NCBI RefSeq assembly: GCF_001039355.2
Contig: NW_019775496.1
Location: 40,194 to 85,159, forward strand
Direction: 5' to 3'
Length of the DNA stretch: 44,966 nt
Source of the DNA: Lingula anatina
Lineage: Eukaryota; Brachiopoda; Lingulata; Lingulida; Lingulidae
This document shows positions 27,648 through 40,132 of this stretch, piece after piece. The translations under genes and the position numbers were made by a program. The notes below the pieces were generated by a model. It did not search any database. It worked only from the letters and a program-made list of their open reading frames with translations, and had not been told where the DNA came from. Numbering within the stretch: the first letter of the stretch is position 1; each line of letters starts with the position of its first letter.

Positions 27648-28820
27648 CTATCTCAATATGCTAGCACTGAACTGACCTTTGGCTGACTTCGAAAGGACTT
27701 TACCAACTTGGGACAGCCGTCACGTAAAAGTGTCTAGATAATATTTGTCTGAGATAAATTCCGGACATATTTACCGCAAATATAACTAACGTTTTCCGAT
27801 ATGTAGGCGTAATATCCGTGCATTATCACTAAAGTGAATAATAGTGAATAAATATCAAGAGAATCAGAAGTTGGTATGAGGGATATACTAAGAAATTAAC
27901 TCAGTAGCGTTTTGCAAGGAATACTGAGGACCGTTTACCCCTTTTTCGCACGTCTTTTAACTAAACTCGAACAAATTAAACAAATTGTGGTTGTCGTAAC
28001 AATTATGTTTACTCTCATTTGTTTTAAGGCATGTCAACTTTATCTGTTGCGGGCTAGACCGCTTACAGATCAATATCACAATGTCAGCTGCTTTTAAATT
28101 TTAGTTCTCGGGTTTCTGTTTTCAGCAAAGTAAACTAATTATACCAATACTTTTGACTAATGGTGTTGCAGCTGGTTATACTCAGTTGCCGACCAAAAAG
28201 CGCATTCTTTTACATTCATTTCATATAATGCAGGTAAAATAGTCACTGTTACTTCAGCTATAGTATAAGTAACTTGTTAAGGTTATATATAGCTACCACA
28301 TTTACAACCACGAAGTGGAAGACACTGAATATTTAATTTCATATTTCTTATACATTCAGTCAAAGCATATGAATTATTTCAGGTTTTGAAAGTGAAATAG
28401 AATTGAAGCGAGGTGACATTGAATTTATTTAATCTTATAAAAATTCAAATGTGGTCTATCTTGACATCGGTGTTTATTTAGAATATATTTTGCTGCCGCT
28501 TTAAATTTTCCTGTTTTTGAAATATGAAATTGAAATATGTGGTCAAGTTTTGAGGTTTTGTATTATGTCAGCAAACATTACGGGGGTTTACCAAGAGGAA
28601 ATAAACGCGTTACGTTTATCGGAAAAATTAAACCTCCTGAATCGTTTATCGTTCAAACTTAAGACCAATGTTTGACTCTCGTTATGTTGTCAGGAGACGA
28701 ATTTCATTATGTATTTAAGTGCACTTCTTACAGAAAGTAGAAAAGCTTATTAGCTTATTCATCCCAATAAATTATGTACCAGATCAATTAACTACACGAA
28801 TGACGTTCAACAAATAACAA

Positions 28821-28890
28821 GAAAAAAACTCAATATTCTGCACAAATTTATTAATAGAAAAAAAACTCAATATTCTGCACAAATTTATTA
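28821..28890. repeat. Direct duplication of a 33-nt unit
   Basis: Two almost identical units at 28821-28853 and 28857-28890, each ending TGCACAAATTTATTA, separated by three nt. A young local duplication. Confidence 0.95.
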
Positions 28891-28898
28891 GGTTGGCA

Positions 28899-28900
<2 letters not shown>

Positions 28901-28938
<38 letters not shown>

Positions 28939-28944
28939 TGTGTG
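28901..28944. repeat. (GT)n microsatellite
   Basis: A GT tract with a few interruptions, directly downstream of the 33-nt duplication. Confidence 0.95.
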
Positions 28945-29178
28945 TCACTCAATGACATATTTCGTGGAAAGGTGTGGGGGCAATAACTGTGGTAGACAGA
29001 TTTTCACAGACGCCCTCTTGTGACAACTCGTACCAAGAAGGTAAAGTGTTTGTTTGCGTGTTAATGAATAACATTAAACAATCATGTACGCCTTCCTAAC
29101 ACGCACAGCTTTTCAAAACATACCAGTTGTATTATTTAGAACAGGCTGAAGCTAAGGATTTAGTCACATAAAATAATG

Positions 29179-29179
<1 letters not shown>

Positions 29180-29231
<52 letters not shown>
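29180..29231. repeat. (AAT)n microsatellite
   Basis: More than fifteen trinucleotide units. Confidence 0.97.
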
Positions 29232-29605
29232 TATTACTGCATGTACTACTACCATTATTATTATTGTTATTATTATCATTCAAAATAATATATTCATGTA
29301 GTAACTACATGTCGTGACATTTTGTCCCAAAAGTGTTCATAAATATAGCACAGGTGCTGAGCTTACTTTATTTCCTTTCATTTTAACGTGTATCGAACGA
29401 TGTTGGCAGTGACGTTGCGAGTGATTAAATCGGCGTTCGCAATCACAAACCTGCGGTACCAGATCACAATAGCAATTTCTTTTATTTCTTTTATAAGGCT
29501 TAGATCGGACTAACTACAAAACGTTCATCCCGTTTGCGCTAAATGTCCACCCTTAGGAGAATCCTCACCTAAAGACGACAATTAACTGGGATATCTGACA
29601 GCATG

Positions 29606-29728
29606 CAGGCTCGTAGCCAGCAATTTCAAAAGGCGGGGGGGGGGGGGGGACCCAGAGGGGACCTTTTCCCTGCAAAAAGGGGGGTTCGAAAGCCCCCGTC
29701 CCCCCTCCTGACCCTGGCTACGGACCTG
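29606..29728. mobile_element. hAT-like MITE with CAGGCTCGTAGCCAG ends
   Basis: Inverted termini CAGGCTCGTAGCCAG and CTGGCTACGGACCTG. It shares GGGGACCTTTTCCCTGCAAA with the element at 25498 but is shorter and contains a long G run (29635-29649). Confidence 0.78.
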
Positions 29729-32700
29729 CCATGAATTGATAGCTCAGCAAACATCTCAAAGTGTATGTTGGGCCTGAGAAAAGTAGGTTGGTGGTCACAG
29801 ATCGGCCTGAACTCGATGGCCGCTGTCCTTGTCATATCCCGCGTCTCCTTGGTCCAGTGTAATTCTACAGAGGAATGTCAAATATATGACCCAAGTTGAC
29901 AACATGTCTGAATGGTAGGGGACATGTATACACAAGGAAAATAAATGGCATAATGGACGTCAAAATATTGATGAATACACTGGACACAATTTCGCCCATG
30001 TATTGGGTTAAGGTGAAAGTAAGAGAGGTCAACAGTAGACTATTGAAGATTCAACAAAAAGGAGGTATCAAGAAGGAAGATAATAACAAAAACATTTACT
30101 TAATGTTTACAATATTTATTTTACATTCCTGCCTTACTTTTGGCTTACTTTTGCCTTAGGTTTTGGGCTGATGATGCCATTATCACGGGCCCCACGCCGT
30201 TATTTTACGGTATTTTACGGTATATCTATCGATTTATGTCAAACTCAGAGCGCTATCTATTGACTTCCTGGTGTAGTCCACATTATCTTGAACATTGCGT
30301 TTGTATTTAAACATTTTAGTCGTTACTTGTTAATAAAATAAGTCTTCAGTCACGAATATCATTGTTCACTCCTATGGCCTTTATATCTTACTCCAGATAA
30401 GGTAGAGAGAAAAAAGAGCTAGGCAGGCGGTATTCAATGTTATGAAAAACTAAACAAGATGTTTCTCTATGAACGTTTACAGTATGTCACAAATAACACA
30501 AATAAGTAAATATATATGTAGAAGGTAAACTTCAATAAAATGATTAGAAAGATGAAATTAGCTTAATGGCTTTTACCATTACACAAACTGAACTAATGGA
30601 AATTCACATAGAGGTATATAGTTTAAAACGTATATAGGACCCTGTATTTAACTCTGTCTTACTTTCATCCTCTATCTTAAGTACAAATTAAGCAAACGTT
30701 GACCAGGGAAATATTCAGATCGGTGTTTCGTGAAGACGGGCCCTTTTGTCATGGTTTCTACGGCAAGATTTTACGGAATCTCTCCAACATGCCAACATGT
30801 TCAAAATTGTTAATGAAGTCGTATAAGCGACCGGTTTCGGACACCCACTCTGAAGGCGCACTTAACGCACATAATTTTTATTCGTTGGGAAAAAAACTTT
30901 GCTTTCCTGTGATATATTTCTTTTTTGTATGCATTTTCCATGCACTTTTTGCACTGCGACTACGAGAACGACCGATTGAGTCACAGGGAGACCTTATTTC
31001 CAAACCTTTTTGTTTTGATGAAGAATCCCCTGGGTTATTAGGCGTACATTTGATAAATTGCTGCGTGATCTCCCACGGCCTGACCCGATAAAAAATTTAC
31101 AAGCTCCCGCTGCCGAGGGGACGAACCTGAAAGTTTTCATCTGTTTTTGGTAGTTTCACGTGATTGCACAGCCGACACAGTCGCATTTGCTAAATTAAGG
31201 AAACAAAGTTTAAATGGAATAGGTTGTCAAGTAGTTCTTCACGCCCATCAGCTTGTGTCATTGAACAAAGCGACAAGGGTCCCGTGGAGGAAAGCGTTAT
31301 TGTGCTCTCCGGGTTAATGCATGTTTGTGATGGAGGTGAGATAATATAGCATGCTTGAAAAACACTTTTTTGGTGCCTGGTTCATAACGATGATGAAAAG
31401 GATTCATCAGTGTACATATATATATAGAGAGAAAGATGTATTGTAAAGTTAATGGATTACACCTTTACTAATTGCAAGTAATAAGTTTTCCTGTTAGGAA
31501 AAGGGGAAAATGTCAAAGGCACTTACAGTTTTATGTGATTGGGTAATTTTACTATCAAATTTGCACAGCACATGCAAAGTATCATGTAACGCAAATAACA
31601 TTTTAGATTTTTTTTTATTAAAAACAAGGTTCTAAGAGATTGCCTAATAAGAAAATATTAAATAGTGGAATGGAAACTTAGAAGGGAAAATCTGGTAATC
31701 CCGTTAAGGCCACAAGAAAACAAACAAATAAATGCGTGTAAAAACAAGTAAATGCGTGATCGGTATGAAGAAATCGAGTATAAATACTCTTGAATTTGTT
31801 GGAAAAATCAGTGGGTAAATGAATGTTGGAAAGCTTCAACTCGTTGTCGTCGTTGTCGTTACTGTCTTAGATATATCTGAAAAGCATATTCTGGTAAGAG
31901 CAAATGAAAAAAATTACAGCCAGATTAATCAGCTACGTCGGACATCTTTTTTGAAGATATTCAAAATGCATTATGTCAAATTCATGCCCAAAAAGAAAAA
32001 AGGAATGATGCAACTCAAAAAGGGTGGGAATTTATAAGATGCTGAACGAATTATTTCAATTGTTTGAAAAAAAAATTGAATGGATTGAAATCTGAAAGGA
32101 TTGAAATCTATAGGACGCTGTTTTAAAACGTGTTTGACATGCGGGGTATCCCGGTAATAGAAAAGGGCAGCATTGTATATTCAAAATACATTTCTCATTG
32201 TATACAATAATAGTGTGTTCGTCGCAAAGACTGATCAGTGTTAGTCAGTGCGTTTCTAAATGGTTTGAAATCAAAACTTCGTTTTCTAAAACCCGCCTTC
32301 TCTAACGTTGATAAAAAACAAAGCAGTTTAATGGCATCTATGTCAAATAATGAAATATCAGTTTGTTCGGATATTCTCTATATGAAAACCACAGTTAGAA
32401 GAAGAGAAGAGAAAGGGTGTCGGTAGATAGAGCTCGGTCGCCCGCCGCCGTCCAGTGTCGCACAGAAATGCCGTAAAATGGATTAAAGGGCCTCATTAAC
32501 TTTGCATGTAAACAGACGCCATTCTCGGAAACAATCCATTTCACACAATAACCCTAATAGTGGAACGCGCGTGTGCTTTGTCCCTTTTTGCCAAAACGCA
32601 TTAAGGGGTAAAATATGGCAGACATGAATCCCTGTGTTATGTTCTATCTGTTATTCCATTTAATACGATTGAATTGCAATAGGTCTCATTTTCACGCCTG

Positions 32701-34980
32701 CTTATCTTTCTATGAATTATCTTTCACGGGCCTTTTATATTCTTATCATTATTGGTAATCAATCATGGAATAACACTTGACGCAGGCAAATTACAACGTG
32801 AATTATTTATACGTGACCGTCATTACTTTTGTCTCTGGCACCTCACTCAAGAGTATCAGAGTGTTTGTTAATGTTTCCTCTTCCTTGTTCTGTTGGAAGC
32901 AATACTTGGGCTGAAGAAATGATGCGCTTTCAGCAAGAGTTCAGGAAGGACAACATCCGCGGCGGCATCGATATTCAAACGAATCAAGAAAGGGAATATT
33001 GACTTGGAAACGTTGGTCAGTCCCATGATCTTTACGTGCATTACAGCGTCCAGTTCCAGGTTCAAGAACATTCTGTATAAATGCGTTTTTCGAGCTAACA
33101 TTACGTCGCCTGGCTTTAAACAACGTACTGAATGGTTGAATCTTCTCGCGAGTAAAATGAGTTAAGTGGCGTTTGCGAGCATGGATAGTGGCTCCATTAA
33201 TTATAACCTGTAGAATGTAGGATGTTTTTAAGATGTACGTACACGTTATTTTGAAATAAGAAACAGACACGGAAAGATGTTTATGTATCCAAATTTTTCA
33301 AACACAAAGAAACTCGGTTTTTGCTCAACAGTAAATAAAAAATAATTCCATCTGACGAAAAGTAATAAAAAACGAAGTTACAAAAAAGGGGATAATAAAA
33401 AAAACATTAAATAAAGTTATCATACATACATCCCCCTTACAATGGAGCAAAACGCTGGGAAAAAAAGAGAAAATCAATGGCCACAAGATGGGAGAGACGG
33501 CCACATCCCCGCCAATGTGCACTTATTAAAATATGAAATAAGAAAGAGAAACAGAAAGATATGCGCATGCACATGGACTTACCGGTAATTATGTCCATGC
33601 CATGTGTGTCAAAATTGATGCTTCCAGAATCTCTTTCAGACGTGTTTTCATGGTCAATATCAAATAAAGACAAAAAAATTTTTGGCAATAACGTAACTTG
33701 GAGTCACAAAAAAGGTGAAGAAAACAAGCGTCACCACGATCAAAATTGCGAGCTGTGGTGATTTTCTGTGTTCTTCTGACAAAGAAAGCACTTGGGGAAA
33801 TGGGTGGAGCAGCTAAAATAAGATAAAAAAAGCGCTGGGTGAAAGATAGGCAAAGCCCACAAAAACATCCATCCTAAATTCTTAGAGCGCTATATAGCGT
33901 ACGAGCCACTTGTTCTTTTGAAAATGTTTGTCCACAAACAGTTTCACCCAACCGAACGGTGATTAGATTGAGACAGCAAGTTCTTTCGCCTTTCGCTTTG
34001 ATATCCTTGAAAAAATCAATCACCAATAAATGCAATCTGAATTGTTTTGATACGTCGCCAAGCTAATTTCATGTAGTGTTCATTAATTTATCATGTTGCA
34101 CAATATTGCCTAGAAAAGTGGTAATCACGGAATAGGTCAAAGGTCTTACATAAGGTCATCATTCACTGTTTGGTCGTCCACGTAATTATCAGACCGTAAA
34201 TGATAGTCGGCTTCCATCGGGGAAAACCCCGGTAGTAGGCCACAAAGATAAAGCAACTTTTCTTTTCTTTCTTTATTGATTAATCTTGGATCAGAAAATG
34301 ACAAAATAATTTGATTTCAAGGTTAAGACCAGTTTTCGATGCAAGTTCTTTCGTGCGACCAGTCAACCGTCGTTGTTTATTTTTTCTTTTTCTGTAATTC
34401 CTCAAGGGGCCATTGCGCGATGTTACGGCTAACGCTACTAAATTACGGCAATGGGACTGTTTTCTCCCGGTGGGATTAAATAATATCAAGTTATTTTCAG
34501 CTACTTTTAAGGAGAGCCCATGTAAGCCACCATGGATTTCAACGTCTAATGGAGACACAAGTTTCTAGGACTTACATGTATATAGGTTCTGTGAAGATCG
34601 GGTCTGTCGGGACGGCAATTTTGCCAAATGCAAAAATAAATGTACTTTGTTTAAAAAAAAACAACTTTTTAATAAGCAACACATTTTCGCCAATTTGGTG
34701 AAAGCATATCTGGACGGTGAAATTGTATACAAACGTATCCCGTAACATGTAGAATGATCCTCCTTTCCAAATGTACAATATTACAAATTGTCAATTGAAT
34801 ATCATCAGGAAGGTGGCCTGCGACGGGATGTCAGTTAATACAACTGGCATAATTTACTTTGAATTGAAGTGAAATGTTTTTTAATCAATTCAGTTAACTA
34901 AAACACAAGGTTGTTGTAGTTTATTCTGCAAAAGTATTCCGTACTCATGTTCAAAAAGTGGCGTATTTGATATGGTAAGA
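29729..34980. other. Long stretch without supported genes; possible regulatory DNA
   Basis: Over 5 kb without clear transposon ends. The longest ORF (30699-31091, plus, 130 codons) has no recognisable domain, and I saw no splice partner for it. Motif-dense stretches occur near 32470-32640 and 34080-34160, the latter with direct AGGTCA half-sites. No gene is called. Confidence 0.5.
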
Positions 34981-35219
34981 CAATTCCCCCCGGACAATTC
35001 CTCCCGGACACCCCCCCTCAGAACGATTGTCCCCCCCCCCCCCCAAGGAATATATATTTATATACAAATATAATATTAGGAATATAAAGTTTAAATCTTT
35101 TCTAATCCATTTTGTGTATATTTATTTGTGTGATGATGCAGCTCGAGGACAGAGAATATTAATTTCATTAAACATTATTTTCATGGAGAACAAGTACAGA
35201 AATTTTCAGAAATAAAAGT

Positions 35220-35460
35220 AAAAAAAATGTGAAAAAATCTTATCTAAGTATATCTCCAGGTAAAGGTGTGGAAAACAGATGATTTTACTCATCCAGGTAA
35301 ACCTTTGATGAATCAACTGTTACTTCTAATTGATTAATCACTCCTCCCTTGATTAAATTCCCCGTCTTCAATCAAGGTGCATCTCTAGGGGGAGGTGGGG
35401 TTAACAAATTTTCTCACTTATCCAGGTATCCCTTTGATTATCTGTCACTTTTAATTGCTT
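35220..35460. repeat. Two diverged direct repeats of about 133 nt
   Basis: ATCTCCAGG...CATCCAGGTAAACCTTTGAT (from about 35250) resembles ATCTCTAGG...TATCCAGGTATCCCTTTGAT (from about 35381). The second copy runs into the CCCAC-rich minisatellite. Confidence 0.65.
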
Positions 35461-35462
35461 GA

Positions 35463-35543
35463 CTACTACCCACTACCCACCACCCACCTACCCACTACCC
35501 ACCACCCACCTACCCACTACCCACCTACCCACTACCCACCACT
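35463..35543. repeat. Minisatellite of CCCACTACCCACC-type units
   Basis: About 22-nt higher-order units built from CCCACTA and CCCACC blocks, three to four copies. Confidence 0.92.
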
Positions 35544-36099
35544 CTAAAAATATTCATAAAATATCTGTTTACCTGTTCATCTGTTTACTATGTTTACTCC
35601 ACCTTCACATGGAGGATATAGGTGGTTATACTTTAATTAGATATTTAATAAAACATTATGTACTTGTACTCAATAAACAAAAATTGTCATAAAATGATGT
35701 TTAATGGTTGAGTTTCATTATCGCACTAAAAATATTAATAAATTAAATGAAATAATTTTAACTTTACACTCTTTACTTAATACAGACTTGACATTTTATA
35801 TGGAATATTTAAGTTTCAAATGTATGATTAGATAAAATGCGTTCTTTAAAAAAAACTCAGATCTCATATAAGATATGTGAATAGAGAAGCGTGTAGTCAG
35901 GTGTGTCGCTACCAATTAACTGACTACCATGTCTGTGACACTGCTGCATTGTGTAATATGCAGTGATTTAATTGGGTAGTGCTCCTTTGGGCTGGTCAAA
36001 GCTTGGCTTTGGCGAAGCATTGTTCTATCAAAAAAAAAACAAAAAAAAAAACATCCATATGTGTCGGCAACTACTGCATAAAAGAATGCAAGCGACCGG

Positions 36100-37301
36100 T
36101 TTTGCAGTGTGTTAATGAGTAAAGCAGTGTTTTACAAAATTGTTAACTTGTGCCAGAATGGCGCAAAAAAGACAGCCATTGCCAGATAGATTGTTGTGAC
36201 ACACGGAACCTTCCGAAAAGTTTTATAAAGTTATGTCCAGACTGATGTACCTACACAGAGGTCACACCCGATGTATCGACATCTCACCACCAGGGTACAG
36301 GACTCACTGTCCTTCCGGATATGCTGCTGCAACTAAAGAAAAACACCCAGTCCGTTCAGAATGAGGGGCAAATTGCCACCAAAACGCGTTTAGCGAACAC
36401 CAAGCTGGTTTTAGCAAGTTAGAATACCATACGACCTCTGAGGAAGCCACTGTAAACAGCAAAACAGCGTCATCTTTCTCTAATGAATTGGGGACCATGA
36501 CCGTTTCTGGGTAGAACACTGAAACCGCGTGGCTTTCTTTATTGAGGTCAGATTTCACCAGTACCGCTCAACTAGCAGAAGCAGAAGCAGTCAAAGCAGA
36601 GTTTACAGATATCCGGAAGAGGCATACGAGGAAGGCCGTGTCTTAAGTGACTAGGGTCATTGACAGCGTCAGTACTTGGAGTAGATACCACGTTGGTGCC
36701 AAAACACCAATGGTAGTCATCGATGAAAACCTGAACCAGATCAAATAAAGGAATAATCTGGGAACCCATAGACTATAATTTGATAAGGGCACCTAAGGAA
36801 CGATGAGATTGTCGGTTCACACAGAGCAATTTTAATAGCAGATAAGTGAACAGATACCTCGAGTCATCAAAATCGCCATAATTGAACCACATAGACAATA
36901 TGTGGGTAGGCCATTACCCACCGCCAAAGCTTGGCTTGGCTCTCTTCCTCCCACCCGTCTCCCCAAAGTGCCGGAAAGATAACACTCATAATATTACACT
37001 TTAATGAAGGTGATAGTAAAAGGTATGCATCTTGCTACAAGTCATGCATACAATCCCATTAGTTTTTTTTGGATTTGGTTAGCTCTAAATGACTTCCACT
37101 TGGCAGAGATCATTAGTTTATTATGTGCTGTTGTTGATATCGTAACGCTCTTCATCAATATATATATTTACAATCTTCAGCCTACACTTTAACCTAGGAA
37201 AACAATGCGATATTTGAACGTTGATATTTTTCACAGTACTGTCAATATCAGAGGTTTTTAAGTCGTGACTGTTATAGGGTAAATGCGGAAGACCTATTTT
37301 A
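36100..37301. other. No intact gene; possible degraded coding relic
   Basis: A plus-strand reading frame around 36561-36755 looks coding-like (LAEAEAVKAEF, RKRHTRKAVS, then TPMVVIDENLNQIK) but has an internal stop and no start. It may be a decayed retroelement piece. The remainder shows nothing I can name. Confidence 0.3.
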
Positions 37302-37527
37302 CACCCCATTTCCATAGATTTTTAGATCGATCTATCCCTGTGGGGAGTCTCACTAGATTACTTTCAGCTTGGCCGGCTTAAGCGTCTGTCCCGCCTACTA
37401 AAAGCTGTAAGGGGGTAATTAACTATGGTGCCCGCTCGGCTGACTGCAATTTAGCGTGAACCCCCAGGGAGTTAGGTCGATCTAAAACTTAATCTTTAGA
37501 TCGATCTAAATCTCTGGGAAAGCACCC
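37302..37527. mobile_element. PIF/Harbinger-like MITE (family A), TTA duplication
   Basis: Left CACCCCATTTCCATAGA and right TCTCTGGGAAAGCACCC are inverted, flanked by TTA at 37299-37301 and 37528-37530. The interior matches the copies at 8314 and 17975 (TCTCACTAGATTACT, GCGTGAACCCCCAGGGAG, AGATCGATCTAAA). Confidence 0.88.
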
Positions 37528-38381
37528 TTAAACTTCACATACATGCTACACCGCAGCAACGTCTTAATACCAGAAGTCTTTTGTATTTCTTATTAAGAGA
37601 TAATTACGGAGGGGAGGGGGCTCATTATTACACAGTCACGACAAAAATACTATTGGTTGAAACATGCCCTTTATGGTGGCGTATTATAACCAGACTCATT
37701 CTTGGGAAATTTTAATGCAGAGGCTGTCTTAACTTTTAAAATATAAAATCAAATCACAATTAGCATATTGATATTTTAATAGTTAGAATCATGTTGCAAA
37801 TGATCCCACGCAAATTATGCCATCAGTGCATTTGCCATAGTCAGGTTCGTACTGGGTTGAAGGCTTTCAATTTTGATATTTTCTCGATGATTTCAGTAAT
37901 ATTGTCCAACTGCAAAGGGTACATCCCACAAGTAAAGGCACATATTGCAGTACTGCTCTTCAAAACGCAAGAAACTTTACAAATATTTTAAAAATTGTCT
38001 CCATTTTCATTTTTTAAAAACTTAATGTCGTTTTTACTATTACTGTGATAAAAATATATTTTACATGAATATAAATTTGAGTTATTGGCATGAAATAGTT
38101 ATTTGTAATTTGACTACAAAGATTCTTATTTGGCTAAAAAATTGATTTGGTTAATTGTCCAAAGATTTGGCCCAAAAAAAAAAAAAAAAAAAAAAAAAAA
38201 CCTAGACCTAGCGTACGCTACCCCAGAGTAGAAATGCCAAACGTGCTGACAGAGAGTGCCATATAATGGAACGGAACCAGGAAGTCGTTTCTCTAAAGAA
38301 TTTTAGCCGGAAAATTCACTTAAGCTGTCTGAAATTCGGTAATTGTTTTGAAATGTCTCAAAGGTCAACTCATAATACTTC
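37528..38381. other. No gene seen
   Basis: AT-rich sequence with a poly-A run at 38173-38202. Confidence 0.6.
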
Positions 38382-38556
38382 GGCCGCATGCAGAACAGTG
38401 AACTAGCTAGTCCGAGGGTCAAATGTTGCGACCCACTTAAAAGCTTGCCGTCTAATCCGCTAATAGACACTGAATAGATTTCCAATGGAGAAATATTCGA
38501 GCGGGTCGGCCATATTTGACCCTCGGACTAGTTAGTCTACTGTTCTGAATGCGGCC
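38382..38556. mobile_element. PIF/Harbinger-like MITE (family C), copy 4
   Basis: Left GGCCGCATGCAGAACAG and right CTGTTCTGAATGCGGCC are inverted with one mismatch. TTC precedes and TTA follows. The arms contain GGTCAAATGTTGCGACCCAC and CCATATTTGACC. It is the only family C copy outside the TSP1/WxxW gene. Confidence 0.85.
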
Positions 38557-38606
38557 TTACATGTGTGAGTGAGTTGCTATCCATATGTGACAAGATAAAG
38601 GGCCGG

Positions 38607-38642
38607 ATAAAATAATAATATTAATAATAATAATAATAATAT
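38607..38642. repeat. (AAT)n tract, possible retroelement tail
   Basis: AAT units lead into ATATATTTCTTAAAACCGCCC, an arrangement seen at 3' ends of antisense LINE/SINE copies. The class of any attached element is not clear. Confidence 0.6.
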
Positions 38643-40057
38643 ATTTCTTAAAACCGCCCTACACGTTCGTCTCAGCACTGTTTACATTTACATATGAAAA
38701 CTAAAACTGCAAAGATAAAATAAAAACTAACATCAATTTTTAAAAAACTCAAAGGTAAAAGATCACAGTTATCCTCTCAATAAAAAGGTTTTGACTTTAA
38801 AAACAGTGATAAGAGTCATTCAGAGACACGTTTGGCATGTTTATAAAATTGGACCATAAAATTGGTGCAGCAATCTCAAAACTCCTGTGACCTTGTGTTT
38901 TAAGAGACTTTTTGGTATCATTTCGCATGAATTGAAATTAACCACTGGAACGAAGAGTTCTAAAAGGAATTAAAAGTTCTATTAGATTGTTCATGTAAAA
39001 TTGACAGTCGCCTTTTAAAGTTTGGAATCACGAGAGAGAGATGGAACCGATGGAGGGCACACTTGATTGAAATAATACCAAGGGCTAATAGAAAATGAGA
39101 TTAAAGTGTTTGGGCCACGCTAAACTCCATTTCTCGAATTTCGTAGATCCATCACTTAGTCTGTACACTAGAGATATGTTCGGATCGATTATCACCCTAT
39201 AAACAGAATATAAACAATCTCAGAGTAGAACAAAAAGCGTTTTAGAAAATCCTAGCTGAATATGCAAAAATGAAGCGACAGATCTGGGTCACGTGGTACA
39301 CTTTGAGAATCAGCTGAGCTACATGTACAATCTGAATACAGTGAAGACAGGGAATGTTGTGTTGAACGGTTTTGCCTCAGTGTGATACCGTGAGATGTAA
39401 TGCACTAAAAAAAGTAGCAAAGGCTCTGGTATTCGTTGACGATTTTCTTTGTCTGTGTCTGTGTTCTTTCGTGACTTTCTTGCTAACTTCGGTGACAATA
39501 GATGTGAAGAGACTATGGTCGCCTCGAGTGGTTTAGATCATATCAAAAGCTCACAGTCTTCCAAAATAAGGACCAGCAGTTGACAAGCTTACTAATTGCC
39601 GATGCAATTGAAATGCCAGGTAGTTGACCAAGGCAAGAGCTCGCTAGGCTAATTAAATTTGTTAATTACACACCACCGCACTTCCCAAGCCAGGTAATGA
39701 CAAGTAACTCAACCATATATATAGTATTTATTTATTAACGTGACATATGATATAGATAAACAAATCACCCGGCCTCATGGGCCTACAAGTCAACGAACTT
39801 TGTACATATATCAGAAACAAAACAGAGAGAAAAAACTATGATTAGGGTTGAAAGTTATGACTAAGCATACACTATAATTCATAAATGTGTGTGAGCGAGT
39901 GTGGGGGTTGGGGGCTGTGGAGGATATGGGCGAATAAAGATAATGTGGAAGACTGTCAGAAAATATCTCTGGACCCGCCCCTGCTCGGCCATCGGGGATT
40001 GTGCGCACCGCTGTAATATCATCAGCCGTTACCTGTACAGTATAGTACTTCTCAGTG
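38643..40057. other. No gene seen
   Basis: AT-rich DNA; part may derive from an antisense retroelement adjoining the AAT tract. An isolated hAT-like right end (CTCTGGACCCGCCCCTG) lies at 39967-39983. Confidence 0.5.
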
Positions 40058-40132
40058 TTCCTTAAGGACCTTGCACACAACATTCCTTAAAGACCTTGCA
40101 CACAACATTCCTTAAGGATCTTGCTCACAACA
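40058..40132. repeat. Three tandem copies of a 25-nt unit
   Basis: Units TTCCTTAAGGACCTTGCACA plus CAACA at 40058, 40083 and 40108, differing by one to three bases. Confidence 0.95.

Noticed and set aside
30699-31091. 130-codon plus-strand ORF in gene-free DNA
   Set aside because: No domain, signal or splice partner recognised; the length is possible by chance in 45 kb.
35463-35543. Regular repeats that might suggest a CRISPR-like array
   Set aside because: Units are contiguous with no unique spacers, and the window is eukaryotic; it is a minisatellite.
36304-36769. Two adjacent minus-strand ORFs (84 and 65 codons)
   Set aside because: They are opposite the coding-like plus-strand relic and show no recognisable motif.
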